Below, in pieces: positions 1 through 8,912 of a stretch of 64,000 bases of DNA. This stretch comes from Pipra filicauda (lineage: Eukaryota > Chordata > Aves > Passeriformes > Pipridae): the NCBI RefSeq assembly GCF_003945595.2, contig NW_024104292.1, positions 806,001-870,000 of the forward strand. The letters run 5' to 3'. Each line of letters begins with the position of its first letter. The first letter of the stretch is position 1. The position numbers and the translations under genes are program-made. The notes beneath the pieces were generated by a model. That model ran no database searches. It was given only the letters and a program-made list of their open reading frames with translations, and was not told the origin of the DNA.

Positions 1-863
1 GATTGAGGTTGTCAATTCCATGTGGAATAACTTTTCAGAAAACTAATTCTCTGCTCCTGAATCTAATACAATAATCTGACTTTGTAAGTTATCTTAAAAA
101 TAACTGTACCAGTATAGTGAATCTTGGGTTAAAAATTCTTTTTCCCCTCTTGCCCTCTGCTATCCAGAATGGGTTCTGATGTGAACATAACTTAGCAGAA
201 GATAAAAGCTCTTCATAATGACAGTTCTTAACAGGCATTGCCCCAGCAGAAAATAACTTTCTCTAAGGTGTTTTAGTCAGTAGGAAACCTGACCAGTAAG
301 TGTTTAGAAATGGTCTGAATACAGCCAAGTCCTTCTGTGTGTCATGGTAGCTGAAAATATAAAAAAAAAGTTTAAAAAGTTTCCTTGTCAATAAACAAGA
401 TTTAGAGACCAAACAGTCATCTGCCTGCCTCAGATGCTCTTAACCAAATTGCTGTCAGCAACTAGCAGCTGTTCAGGAGGTAGAAGTAGTCTGTGCTGAA
501 CAAGGATGTTGTCCAGGAAAGGTTTTATCTACTGGTTTAATGGCAGTCTGAGGTGATTGGCAGTAGGTGCTCAGTATTGAGAGCAAGTCAAGCTGCATTA
601 TTTACATGCTTGAACTAAGGTACCAGACCTTTGTGAAGGAAGTTTCCCAATTACAACTTGGTGGTTCTAGGACTGAAAAATTACTCTTCAGTATTTGAAG
701 ATCACATTTAATAATAGTCCATAATTAATGGCCAGGTGTAACTCCTTTAGGCGTCTACCTGAGAAATACTCAATGGCTTGAAAGACTCAATCCTGGATCT
801 AGGAGTGGGGTTCTTGCTTGGTAAGGCATAGTGAAGGGGGTATGTGGAGTCTTGCTCATTCTG
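1..863. other. Unassigned host-gene intron or upstream sequence
   Basis: AT-rich sequence with no supportable exon or repeat. A 7-bp perfect hairpin (TGTTCAG pairing with CTGAACA, 470-502) lies here, but no H or ACA box accompanies it. By position it should belong to the intron of the snoRNA host transcript that also carries the C/D snoRNA starting at 864. Confidence 0.4.
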
Positions 864-941
864 CAGTTCATGTGATGAATTTTGTTGTTCAACTGCTGAG
901 TGACTCAGAAATGAACTAAATTTTAATTCTGATTAGAACTG
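864..941 (+). ncRNA. SNORD6: Box C/D snoRNA, SNORD6-like
   Basis: Box C is GTGATGA at 872-878, box D' is CTGA at 896-899 and box D is CTGA at 929-932. The ends pair as AGTTC (865-869) with GAACT (936-940). The guide before D' reads TTGTTCAACTG and complements the 28S rRNA stretch CAGTTGAACA, known to me from human 28S. By the D+5 rule it marks a U two nucleotides downstream of the residue marked by the snoRNA at 3908-3986. This spacing matches the mammalian pair mgh28S-2409/2411 (SNORD5/SNORD6), both hosted by TAF1D. The family name is inferred from target and locus. The box and stem layout is directly visible. It guides 2'-O-methylation in the nucleolus. Confidence 0.75.
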
Positions 942-1056
942 GATAAGTACACGTGCAAATCAACTTATTACAACTGTTACACTGATTGCTGAAACCTAGC
1001 TTTGAACTTGACTTGACCGTATATGACAGTTCTTATTACTTTGCTTTTTCTTCTAG

Positions 1057-1108
1057 TTTATATTGCTTTTGGAGGATGAAATACCACTCATTTTTCTTGC
1101 TGCAAGAG
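1057..1108 (+). other. Putative snoRNA-host exon (TAF1D 3' region)
   Basis: A 52-nt segment between a good acceptor (tttcttctag) and a strong donor (GAG|gtaagc). It reads open in two frames, but neither gives a recognised protein. It separates the introns carrying the C/D snoRNA at 864 and the H/ACA snoRNA at 1529, which is the usual exon/snoRNA alternation of host genes. Confidence 0.5.
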
Positions 1109-1528
1109 GTAAGCTGTTGGTTTCAGTTTTGTTTCCTTCAGGTAGCTTTTTTTACTGTACTTCACAAGAGGTTTTGAAAAAACAGTGCTCTATACTTGAA
1201 GTGGATGTATTACAGTGCTTCACAGCTGCGCAGCTTTTGTGTGTGAAGGTTCCAAGGTCTAGAGTTCAGTCCCACATCTCTTTCACCAGTCTGACCATAA
1301 TTAGCCTATAGCCTCTTTGAATGAAAACAAAAACTTGAGTTCTTGAATATCTGTTAAGTGCAGTTTTTGTTAGAAGTTTTGTATTGAAATACTTTGTTTT
1401 TACCTGATGTTGCGTGCTGCAGGGCAACTTTGTCTGGTTTGGACAATACTACCTGGGATTTTCTCTGCTGAAGATGTTGAGGAACTACTGTACACTTAGT
1501 CTCATCGTGGTGCCTCACACACACTTTC

Positions 1529-1657
1529 TGTACCAGGGCGTATCATACAGTTGCAGCTTCTGATGGCTTCCCTGTGGTAAAATTCCATCTTAAATCATGT
1601 CCCATGCAAGAACAGTAGGGACAGCAGAGAGGAGCTGGTAGTCTTGCATGTACATAG
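1529..1657 (+). ncRNA. H/ACA box snoRNA
   Basis: Two hairpins with the boxes in the expected places. The 5' hairpin is closed by TACCAGGG (1531-1538) with CCCTGTGGTA (about 1570-1579). An H box AAATCA lies at 1592-1597. The 3' hairpin is closed by a perfect 9-bp stem, CATGCAAGA (1603-1611) with TCTTGCATG (1642-1650). The ACA box is at 1652-1654, directly after the stem. At about 129 nt the length is typical. The locus suggests one of SNORA1, 8, 18, 25, 32 or 40, but I could not decide which. H/ACA RNAs guide pseudouridylation, usually of rRNA. The structure is seen; the identity is not assigned. Confidence 0.72.
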
Positions 1658-2334
1658 CTGTGAAAGCTTCTTACTGTAGGATGTTATCAAGTTTGTGTGG
1701 CTTCAGGACAGTGTAGGAAATAGCATGGAAGAAAGCACCGTGTAAGGTTACTGCATAGGAAAACACCTGTAACATGGGAAGCGCTGAGCTAAAGGTGATC
1801 AAGTAATGAAACCTTACAAGAACATTCTTTAGTAAGAGGATAAAGAGGATAGGAACAGGGCGTCTTACTTGGCCAGTGATGTAGTTAGGAGTACTGCGCT
1901 GTTCAACACAGCATAGATTGTTCTTAGGATGGCATGTCTGATGCTGAACTCCTTGCCACAGTTACTTTTTGGTTTAACCTACCTGTCTATAGAATGAGAA
2001 AACACAATAGTAGTGGAAGGTGACAGTTTTTAACAGTAACTACAGTGAATTGGGAAATAGCTTCAAATGCTGTTTCAAAGATAGTAAAAGATGAATGCAT
2101 TCAGTCTGTTCTAGCACTTGATCAGGTTTTGTCTGTTTCTGTAGACAAAAACCTGGAACCTAGTGCTTAGAAAAAACCCTTCTTTTGCAACCCACAGCTG
2201 ATGAACATATTAGTTGTGTTACTTATATGAAGGGACAATATTTGCATGAACTCCACTGATCAATCTCAGGCATGAGTTTAATGTACCAGATTTGTAGAAG
2301 TGTAGGTAGCTCAGTTGTATCTCTTTCTTTGCAG

Positions 2335-2471
2335 ATGAGAACACCAATGCTGCAGCAGTGGGCAGATTTAATTTTTTGGGGAGCATTTGATTTATTATGG
2401 CTGTTTGCTGGCCCACTGATTCACAAATCTGACAGTTCAGTGAATTTCTGTTCAACATGGGAGTGAAGGAG
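2335..2471 (+). other. Putative snoRNA-host exon
   Basis: A 137-nt segment between a pyrimidine-rich acceptor (ctctttctttgcag) and a strong donor (GGAG|gtaagc). It opens with ATG and reads for about 40 codons, but the peptide is not recognised and ends in a stop within the exon. A non-coding host exon is the simplest reading. Confidence 0.5.
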
Positions 2472-2558
2472 GTAAGCTTTGAATTTCATTTGAGCTTCAG
2501 AGTATGAGTATTGGACTTCTTCAGACATACTGTTTCCACAGCAAGTTAATCCCACTAA

Positions 2559-2701
2559 TTTGTGCACTGTATGGTATCTGCACCCAGCAGTGTCTTCCTG
2601 ATGGAGTGTTCAAAAAGCAGTGCTACAGTATTTCAACAGCTGGCATCGTTGGTTTTCATGCAGATGTGCTTGTTAAACTTGGTATTTCTGTTGAAACAAG
2701 T
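2559..2701 (+). ncRNA. H/ACA box snoRNA (intact copy of a duplicated pair)
   Basis: The 5' hairpin is closed by TGTGCACT (2561-2568) with AGTGTTCA (about 2605-2612, one mismatch). The H box AAAGCA is at 2614-2619. The 3' hairpin has a perfect 9-bp stem, TTTCAACAG (2631-2639) with CTGTTGAAA (2688-2696). The ACA box is at 2696-2698. A clearly related sequence lies at 5584-5727, where these elements have decayed. The H/ACA structure is visible; I could not name the family. It probably belongs to the SNORA set hosted by TAF1D in mammals. Confidence 0.72.
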
Positions 2702-2818
2702 AGGTTTAGTGTTTCCAAACTGGGAGGCTTGTCAAATACATTAAAAAACTGTTAAACTGTTACGGGATTAACATGTAGTTAAATAAGTGACCTTTTTCCA
2801 AACTATTTCTTCTTTAAG

Positions 2819-2867
2819 GGGCATTCTTGTGGTGTCTGGAATGCAGTAGAAGGCCTCTACTTAAGTT
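2819..2867 (+). other. Putative snoRNA-host exon
   Basis: A 49-nt segment after an acceptor (tttcttctttaag) and before the donor gtaagt. It follows the H/ACA snoRNA at 2559-2701 and has no recognised coding content. Confidence 0.45.
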
Positions 2868-3473
2868 GTAAGTATTAAGGAAATAGTTGGCTTTTTCCTT
2901 GGTGGAGGTAGTTGGACGAGGATCATAAAAGCTCAGGTCTTAGGTTTTTGGCTGCCTTTTTCTGAAGAAAAAAAAGAGGCATTTTATTTTGAGACATAAA
3001 TCCAAGTAGCAGGTGACCACTAAACAGGTTTCTTTCGAAGTTAACTGGCTAGGCTTAAGAAACAGTCTATTCCACAGCCATTGTGGAGTTGCTATGCCTC
3101 GTTCTTCAGCAAATAGGCACAACCTGCTGTGTGTCTGAATTGAAAAACGTGGCTAGAAGAGTGACAGGTTATGCTTTCCTCACTGTAAAGTTAATTGCAG
3201 TGGTGACAATGAGACCTGTAACAGTTTACTTTGTGGGACAGTTCTGCAAACATACTTAATGCAGCTACTGTAAAATCTAACAATTCACTTGTTCCGATGT
3301 GCTTGAATTCTGCATCCTACCTACTAAAGGAAGTAGAATTAGCAGGTAGAGGAAAAATACTTGCAGTGAAGAGTTCTTGTACGTGGTTTGTTAGAACATA
3401 TTTTTAAGATGTCTTAAAATGGTGTATGTGTTTTCTTTGTGAGGTAACTCCCTTAGTTGTACCTTCTGTGCCA

Positions 3474-3597
3474 CAGTGCTCCAGTTTCTTAAATTGCAGA
3501 TAGACCTTGTTGGTAGTTGTGTGGTATACTGGACCATGGCTTTGATGTCAACTGAAGTGCTTTGTTATGTCATTAGCATTCAGGCAGTGTAACAGGA
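3474..3597 (+). ncRNA. Possible H/ACA snoRNA
   Basis: The first hairpin is closed by TCCAGT (3480-3485) with ACTGGA (3528-3533), extended by GTG/CAT beyond one mismatch. The second is closed by CTGAAGTGCT (3552-3561) with AGCATTCAG (3575-3583), with one bulged G. An ACA lies at 3592-3594. No ANANNA H box is visible between the hairpins, so the call is weak. Its place in an intron between two exon-like segments fits the one-snoRNA-per-intron pattern here. Confidence 0.35.
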
Positions 3598-3711
3598 CCA
3601 CAGTCTACCTGCTTCATATTGAGTATAAGAGTACTCAAGTCCTAATAAATTACTGAAATACTGAAGAATCTTGACCATATTGATCAGATGCAACAATTTA
3701 CTTTGTTTTAG

Positions 3712-3749
3712 GAAGTCCATGTGATAGTCCAGTCTGAACTACCGTCTTG
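3712..3749 (+). other. Putative snoRNA-host exon
   Basis: A 38-nt segment with an acceptor (tttgttttag) and the strong donor gtaagt. It sits just upstream of the intron holding the SNORD5-like RNA. No protein recognised. Confidence 0.5.
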
Positions 3750-3907
3750 GTAAGTGTGTGTGACTGGTTTTTAACACTTCCTGTTGCAGGTCAGCTGCCT
3801 GTCTTTCACTTGGTAAGCTGGTTGTAGTGCTGTTCTTTTCTTACTGAGAAAATGCAGTGGTTTAGAAAATATGAGTTTATCTAACCCCAAACTTGAGAAT
3901 GCTGTGA

Positions 3908-3986
3908 GAAAATTGTTGTGATGATTGGCAAAATGTTCAACTGCTCTGAAGAGAGTGAGTGAGAATGGCCTTTCTGAACAAATTAC
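3908..3986 (+). ncRNA. SNORD5: Box C/D snoRNA, SNORD5-like
   Basis: Box C is GTGATGA at 3918-3924, box D' is CTGA at 3946-3949 and box D is CTGA at 3974-3977. The ends pair as AATTGTT (3911-3917) with ACAAATT (3978-3984), with one bulge. The guide before D' reads ATGTTCAACTGCT and complements the 28S rRNA stretch AGCAGTTGAACAT. By the D+5 rule the target is the G of AGCAG, two nucleotides before the residue addressed by the snoRNA at 864-941. This fits mgh28S-2409 (SNORD5). Boxes, stem and guide are seen. The 28S sequence comes from general knowledge and the name is inferred. Confidence 0.8.
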
Positions 3987-4271
3987 TACATAAATGTACT
4001 CTTCAAGTCACTTTATTTTTACATGAAAATGTCTTGTCTTAGTGAGGAAAGATCATGACTGTGACTTTGTTTTAAAAATAAAGAGGAAATTAAAAGGAGC
4101 TGTCAAATAGCATAATATTCAGACACTATAGTTGCTTGAAATGTGATTCCAAATAGAGACTCTCAGTAATGCTTGTGGTAGTTAGAACCACTTAAGTACT
4201 AAGTGCTGTTGTAGGTTCTGCTGATTTGTAGGAACATCATGCTGGTTTATAACATTACTTTGCTTTTTCAG

Positions 4272-4345
4272 GAGGCATGTATTTAGAGAAAATAACAGAA
4301 GAAATGCAGGATGCCATTTCACAGCAATCCGAAGCTCTCTCTAGG
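4272..4345 (+). other. Putative snoRNA-host exon
   Basis: A 74-nt segment after the acceptor tgctttttcag and before a donor gttagt. One frame is open and reads GMYLEKITEEMQDAISQQ and onward, an acidic helical-looking peptide. A faint likeness to the acidic tail of TAF1D is too short to count, so it could be a terminal coding exon or non-coding. Confidence 0.5.
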
Positions 4346-4683
4346 GTTAGTATGACATTTGAAGTTTTGCATATACCTTAATGACTGAAGGACTCTGGTG
4401 GCTGGAAGTCCTATCAAATCTAGTTTACTGTTTTGTGAGGGTTTCATGAACTGGTTTCAACACTGCATTACTGTAGCATTCACTCTCTTAGGGGAACAAT
4501 TTATTGTAACTTTGATTTGCCTAAAAAGCATTCATACAAATTTCTCATTCAGAAAGGAGGTGATCAGGTTAACTGCATAAACTGACAGTTTTGCTTGGAC
4601 AAGTGAGTTGCACTTTACAGTAAATTTATAGGGAGGATTCTGTACATATTTGTAGTTAACTGCCTTTGATGTTTGCTTTTCAG

Positions 4684-4740
4684 GTAACTATTACTGTTAA
4701 AACTGTTGCTAATATGAAGGAGTTACTTCATCTTCTCCAG
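4684..4740 (+). other. Putative snoRNA-host exon
   Basis: A 57-nt segment after the acceptor tgcttttcag, ending at CTCCAG before gtgcca, a moderate donor. It is open in one frame (VTITVKTVANMKELLHLLQ) and, if read through, reaches a stop at about 4800. The peptide is not recognised. Confidence 0.45.
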
Positions 4741-4885
4741 GTGCCAGCTGTTGAAATCATTTACTCTCCTTCTTCCCCAAAATATCTTGAAACGACTTAA
4801 AAAAGACACTCAGCGGGATATATAGCAGATACATTTCCGATCTGCTTGATTTTTATCTGTCATGTTAATATATAGTACAAGGAAT

Positions 4886-5017
4886 GCTGAGGTCTATCCC
4901 GATAGGATCTTCTCTGTAGGTTCGTGTCGTTGGAAACGCCTCACAGAATAAACTTGTGGTTTCGCTTTACCCATTGAACTACCTGTTAGCTCTGTGGGAT
5001 AAAACTGCAAGACATCT
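4886..5017 (+). ncRNA. H/ACA box snoRNA
   Basis: The 5' hairpin is closed by TGAGG (4888-4892) with CCTCA (4939-4943). The H box AGAATA is at 4945-4950. The 3' hairpin is closed by CTTGTGG (4953-4959) with CTGCAAG (5005-5011), including wobble pairs. The ACA box is at 5012-5014, immediately after the stem. At about 130 nt it is a normal H/ACA size, and it lies in its own small intron between exon-like segments ending at 4740 and starting at 5066. The family was not determined; it is a candidate for one of the TAF1D-hosted SNORAs. Confidence 0.65.
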
Positions 5018-5065
5018 TCATGTAGCATCCTAGGAACTGTAATAATGCACCGTGTTCTCCTTTAG

Positions 5066-5122
5066 GTGTACTGTGACATGCTTTGATAGAAATGAAAAAA
5101 ATTATTCAAGTGGAAAAGCTTG
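5066..5122 (+). other. Putative snoRNA-host exon
   Basis: A 57-nt segment after a pyrimidine-rich acceptor (gttctcctttag) and before the donor gtaaga. It contains stops, which supports a non-coding host exon. Confidence 0.5.
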
Positions 5123-5391
5123 GTAAGAGTCAAAATACAGAGTGTTTTGGGACATCAGGTGCAACTAACGTACTAAATTACACAGGCTGAATTTATTCTT
5201 CACCCAGGTTTTAGTGTAGATACCTGACTTTTAACACTATTTTTTGCTGCTTGAGTGTTCTGGATGGCTTGAAACAGTCAATTCCCCCTTCATCATGGAG
5301 TAATTATTCTTGTGGTGGCTGTAGGCAAGAAGAGACAGCACTGTGGTGTCTGTCTTGAAGTAACTTACTGCGTTTGTTTTGTGTCAAGAGA

Positions 5392-5503
5392 TGCTCCACA
5401 GTTTCACACTGAGCAGCTGCTGTTCAGGTGAAAGGAGCATTAGGTGAAATTCATGGAGTCTGTTTTCCCTCTCCAGTTGCATGGCAGCTTTTGTGAAATG
5501 ACA
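5392..5503 (+). ncRNA. Possible H/ACA snoRNA
   Basis: The 5' hairpin is strong: TGCTCC (5392-5397) with GGAGCA (5434-5439), continued inside by TTTCAC with GTGAAA. A second, weaker hairpin ends in GTGAAAT just before an ACA at 5501-5503. No clean H box is seen between them (ATTAGG). It is placed where a snoRNA would be expected, but the 3' half is poorly supported. Confidence 0.35.
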
Positions 5504-5583
5504 AGTACCTCTTATTCCCAGACACTAACTGGTGCATGGAAGAAGGCTGAATGTTAAAATGAGCTGTTCATGGATGGAGAACT

Positions 5584-5727
5584 GCAGCTGTTTCTCTGTA
5601 TGGCACTTCCACCCAGCTGCATTCTCCTGATGAGGTGTGCAAAAAGCTGTGCTACAGCAGTGCAGTGTTTGGCATCACTGGTTTTTGTTCAGCTGTGTCT
5701 GTTAAACCTGGTATTTTTTCTGAAACA
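5584..5727 (+). ncRNA. Diverged duplicate of the H/ACA snoRNA at 2559
   Basis: Aligns along most of its length with 2559-2701, sharing CTCCTGATG-like, CAAAAAGC and GTGCTACAG words and the TGTTAAAC.TGGTATTT 3' part. The 5' hairpin is re-formed by GCAGCTG (5584-5590) with CAGCTGC (5614-5620). The H-box position reads AAAGCT, which breaks ANANNA, and the long 3' stem of the other copy is lost, although GAAACA remains (ACA 5725-5727). It is either a decayed copy or a diverged paralogue with a different fold. Confidence 0.5.
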
Positions 5728-5845
5728 GTCTTTGACCTCTTCAGTGATTTAAGTGTACTTGCTTTCTATTTTCATGTTCCAGTGTGAGAGCTGAGTATTA
5801 GCCTCTGGAACTCAGCAAGTGCGTTCAGTTTCTTCTTTCTAACAG

Positions 5846-5904
5846 GTGCTTTAGGATACTGAACAAAGTGAACCTCCCTGTATTAAAAAGATGAGCTGTG
5901 GAAG
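5846..5904 (+). other. Putative snoRNA-host exon
   Basis: A 59-nt segment after the acceptor ttctttctaacag and before the donor GAAG|gtaaaa. It contains stops in the frames that are open in neighbouring exons, so it is non-coding in appearance. Confidence 0.45.
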
Positions 5905-6347
5905 GTAAAAGCAGCCTGTTTTATAGGTAAGCAGTGAGTTACTACTCTCACACTACACAGTTTGTGTGCTAAATTAGTATGATTCTAGGACATTTAAACT
6001 TAAGTAAACTGTTTTAGAAAGAAGTATAAAAATGGTTGTCTAGTACCAGAGAATACTGGATGGTGATCACTCCAGATTTTGGCAGTATCTGAGCAGGTCA
6101 CTCATCTGTGAGTCATTCTTGTGTGTGTATATAATGGCTGTCACAGTTGTGCAGTGGTTTGTAGTACTAGTGTCTTAGACTGCTGTTGGTTGTGAGGAAT
6201 CAAGTACATCTCCTCTGTACTTTAAGATTTTAAAAGATTTTAGTCTTGTTGGTACACAAATTGGCTTTAATGTTGGCAGGATTAATTGGTCCATCACTGG
6301 AAAGGATGGGCAGAGTGAAGTCCTGGTACGGGTGGTGAGAGGAGTGT

Positions 6348-6495
6348 CTGGTCATTACCAAGGCTGCTGGGATGTTACTGTTTCTGGTGAGCTGTGGACA
6401 TGACCGTAAAGCAAGTCCATCAGACTCTTGTATTGCCATACGATGTGGCACCAAGGCTGCTGGGAATAAAGCTTCAATGTAGGTCACAGACACAA
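6348..6495 (+). ncRNA. Probable H/ACA snoRNA with duplicated pocket
   Basis: The 5' hairpin is closed by GGTCAT (6350-6355) with ATGACC (6400-6405). The H box AAAGCA is at 6408-6413. The 3' part holds a strong inner stem, TGCCAT with ATGTGGCA (6434-6449), and ends near ACA at 6486-6488 or 6490-6492. The lower 3' stem is not convincing by eye. A perfect 16-nt word, ACCAAGGCTGCTGGGA, occurs in both halves (6357-6372 and 6450-6465), so the two halves share one strand of the guide pocket. It may be the SNORA32 equivalent, but that is a guess from locus and vague likeness. Confidence 0.5.
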
Positions 6496-6739
6496 TGTTC
6501 CCTTTGCTGTTAGGAGGAAGTTGCTGCTGAGGTGTAGGTATGTGGTTGGTATCCTTGGGTGCCTCCAAAGTTCTAGCTGGAACCTTTGTAGATTGGACTC
6601 CACAGCTGCTCTTGAGAAGGTAGTGCTTTTGAACAGAAGCAAAAAAGGGAGACTAAGGCTGCTCCATGCAATTTATATCCAACTTGTGTGTTGTTAACTC
6701 TTCCCTTACACTAACCAAACCTGACTCTTTAACTTCCAG

Positions 6740-6812
6740 TGTCTGCTACCAAGTTGCTGCATGTCAGAGGGATGAGAAACTCCACCTGAGTGCTACCAAA
6801 GTGAGTGTGAAG
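6740..6812 (+). other. Putative snoRNA-host exon
   Basis: A 73-nt segment after the acceptor aacttccag and before the donor AAG|gtaaga. One frame is open for 24 codons without recognisable similarity. Likely a penultimate host exon. Confidence 0.5.
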
Positions 6813-7039
6813 GTAAGAGCACTTAACCAAAATGGTTGGTACTATAAAGAGATTCAAGGTCACTTCAAAGAGGGTTTGCATGGCTGAAAAACCAGCAGCT
6901 CTTAACGCGGTGACCGCAAATTGAAATCCTCTGCAGGATGCCGTGGACACGTAGTGTGTGCTATGGTCTATTTATGAGGAGATACACCTTATGTCCTTAA
7001 GCCTTTTGAGGGGAAAAAGGATGCTAATCTTCTGCCCTT

Positions 7040-7095
7040 GGGGTTTTGTGATGCTGATGTAGAGGAAAGGCTGCTCAGTTTCATTCTGAAACCAG
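7040..7095 (+). ncRNA. Weak box C/D-like element
   Basis: GGTT (7042-7045) pairs with AACC (7090-7093) around a near-C box GTGATGC (7048-7054) and a D box CTGA (7086-7089). The C box differs from consensus at its last base, and no rRNA target was recognised. Reported because the last intron of the host would otherwise lack a snoRNA. Confidence 0.2.
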
Positions 7096-7394
7096 CTGAC
7101 ATTTGTAGCATGGAAAGTTAAAGCTGGAGAACAAAAGGGTTGTGGTATGAGCAGTCTTGTAGCCCAGTTGCTGCTTGTGTGTCAAGAGGAGGGCAACTGA
7201 GCTGGTGAAGGGTCTAGAGCACAAGTTCATTTTGGAGCAGCTGAGGGATCAGTCAGGGGGTCAGTCTGCCAATTAAGAAACCGTGGGATGAGAAGAAATG
7301 ACCTCAAGTTGTGCTGGGGACATTTAGATTGGATAGTAGGAAAATGGCTTTTTTTGGAGTAAAAGTGCTAATAGATTTTTTTTTTCTCCCTCAG

Positions 7395-7728
7395 GCTCTG
7401 GTGATATTGCTGAAAGTCTGCTGCAGTGAGCTACACAGCTGTTCCAAATGGAGAAAGATCTTACCTAAAGTGTTTATTGCAGTTATTTGGCATTAAAAGT
7501 AGTGCATATTGTGACTTGCCTCTTGCCCTCTTGTGAGATATAAAGGTGCCTGTGTGTTAGAAAAGACCCAGCTGAGTATATTGTGTTGTAATTTGACTGA
7601 AAATAACTTGATCAGGTGTTTTCCCTCACTTCCCTGTCACTGAATTCTCACTGTACTGAAGCCCTGGATAGGTATTTATTCTGTACAGAATGTCATAGCA
7701 TTTAAATAAAACTGTATCTGAGCTGCAG
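7395..7728 (+). other. TAF1D: Putative last exon of the snoRNA host, with poly(A) signal
   Basis: A long pyrimidine tract and acceptor (ttttttttctccctcag) precede 7395. An AATAAA signal lies at 7705-7710, so cleavage would fall near 7725. No long ORF is present. This end faces the 3' end of CEP295 about 0.9 kb away. In mammals the neighbour converging on CEP295 is TAF1D, host of SNORD5, SNORD6 and several SNORAs, hence the symbol; the coding part would lie left of the window. The splice and poly(A) signals are seen and the gene identity is inferred from synteny. Confidence 0.55.
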
Positions 7729-8594
7729 CCTGAGATTATTTCCTGTTGCTACACTGTGGCTTTCAAAGAAGGGTGAGAAAATCCTCACAGCTGATCTCCT
7801 GAGCCTTGGTCTCTTCCCTTCTGATCATATTCTCAGAAAGGAGCTAGAATACTGCAGAACTGCCCAGGTGAAGCTGAGACCATATACCTGCTGTACTGCT
7901 CATTATTTGCACTGCAAACAGCCTCCACTGACCTCTGTGGCATAACAAACTGATTCTGGTTTAGGCTTTTTACTTATGCAGGAGGTAAGTTGTTTTGCTA
8001 CTCCAGTACATGCAACTGCACCAGACTCAAAGAAATCAGTGAAAGGACCTGTACAGTGTAATTAATTGTACATCTAAACTAAGCTAAGCTTTCTGGTGGA
8101 ACATGTCCAGAGGAGTCCATGAGGGTAACTGGATGGGAGCATCTCTCCTGTTAAAACAGGCTGAGAGAATTGGGGTTCAGCCTGGAGAACAGAAGTCTCC
8201 AGGGAGACCTTTATAGCACCATCATTGCCAGGGGCTTGGACAAGATGACCTTTAAAGGTCCCAACCCCACCTATTCTGTGATTTACTGGCATGTTTTAAC
8301 CCTGATCAGATTGAATGAAACATCTCTGCTATTGCACCTGCTGATAACCAAGTTCAAATTTTAAAGCACAATTTTTGCTATAATTTGCCCTGGTGCTTTA
8401 ACTACTTAGCTATGAATTGGAGTTCATCAAACATGGACAGAAAAATGTGGAAGTAGCAACAGTAAGATTTTTATTCTCTTCAAGTGCTTGAAAGACGTAC
8501 TGCATGTGTACAGGAACCCACACTTCTTAAATCATAGTGCAAAGAACTGATAAAAACTCCAGCGTTACAGAAATGTCTTGCCTCAAAATGATTC
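7729..8594. other. Convergent intergenic gap
   Basis: About 0.87 kb between the two facing 3' ends. Apart from the CR1 remnant at 8090-8292, I see no gene or clear structure. Confidence 0.6.
8090..8292 (+). mobile_element. CR1 LINE 3' fragment
   Basis: Carries the typical CR1 3' block: 'cctggagaacagaagtctcc', then 'gatgacctttaaaggtccca', ending in 'ctattctgtgatt'. 5'-truncated, as most bird CR1 copies are. ORFs on both strands here are products of the repeat. Confidence 0.8.
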
Positions 8595-8912
8595 AAGTCA
8601 TCTTTAAAACGCAACTTTATTTGAAAATGTTTTATACATGTATATTACAAAAGTTAGTATCTCCCTTTAAAACATAAATGCATATCTAGAAAGGCCTTTC
8701 ATTCCCGTCTACTCTGAGACAAACCATGTTGAAAGCAGCAGGCCATCTGCTTCTGTAGTGATTTCCCTAAACAGGAGGGTAGTACAGGGGGTTTGGGTTA
8801 ATCACTGTTTTCCTACAGCTTAAAGCTGAGGATTCCTAATGGCTTTGCAATTAAACATTGTCTGGGTTGTACCAATACCATAGCGAGGCTTTTGCTCAAA
8901 GTCTGCTGCCTG
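8595..8912 (-). other. CEP295: CEP295 3' UTR with poly(A) signal
   Basis: Follows the stop codon. AATAAA on the minus strand lies at 8616-8621, placing cleavage near 8595-8605. No alternative signal upstream looks better. Confidence 0.6.

Noticed and set aside
2196..2256. C/D-like arrangement (CTGATGA at about 2199 and CTGA at about 2252)
   Set aside because: The first base of box C is wrong, there is no terminal stem, and the guide matches no rRNA stretch I know.
6230..6568. 112-codon minus-strand ORF
   Set aside because: It lies antisense over the H/ACA-like RNA at 6348-6495, with no recognised domain and no splice partners.
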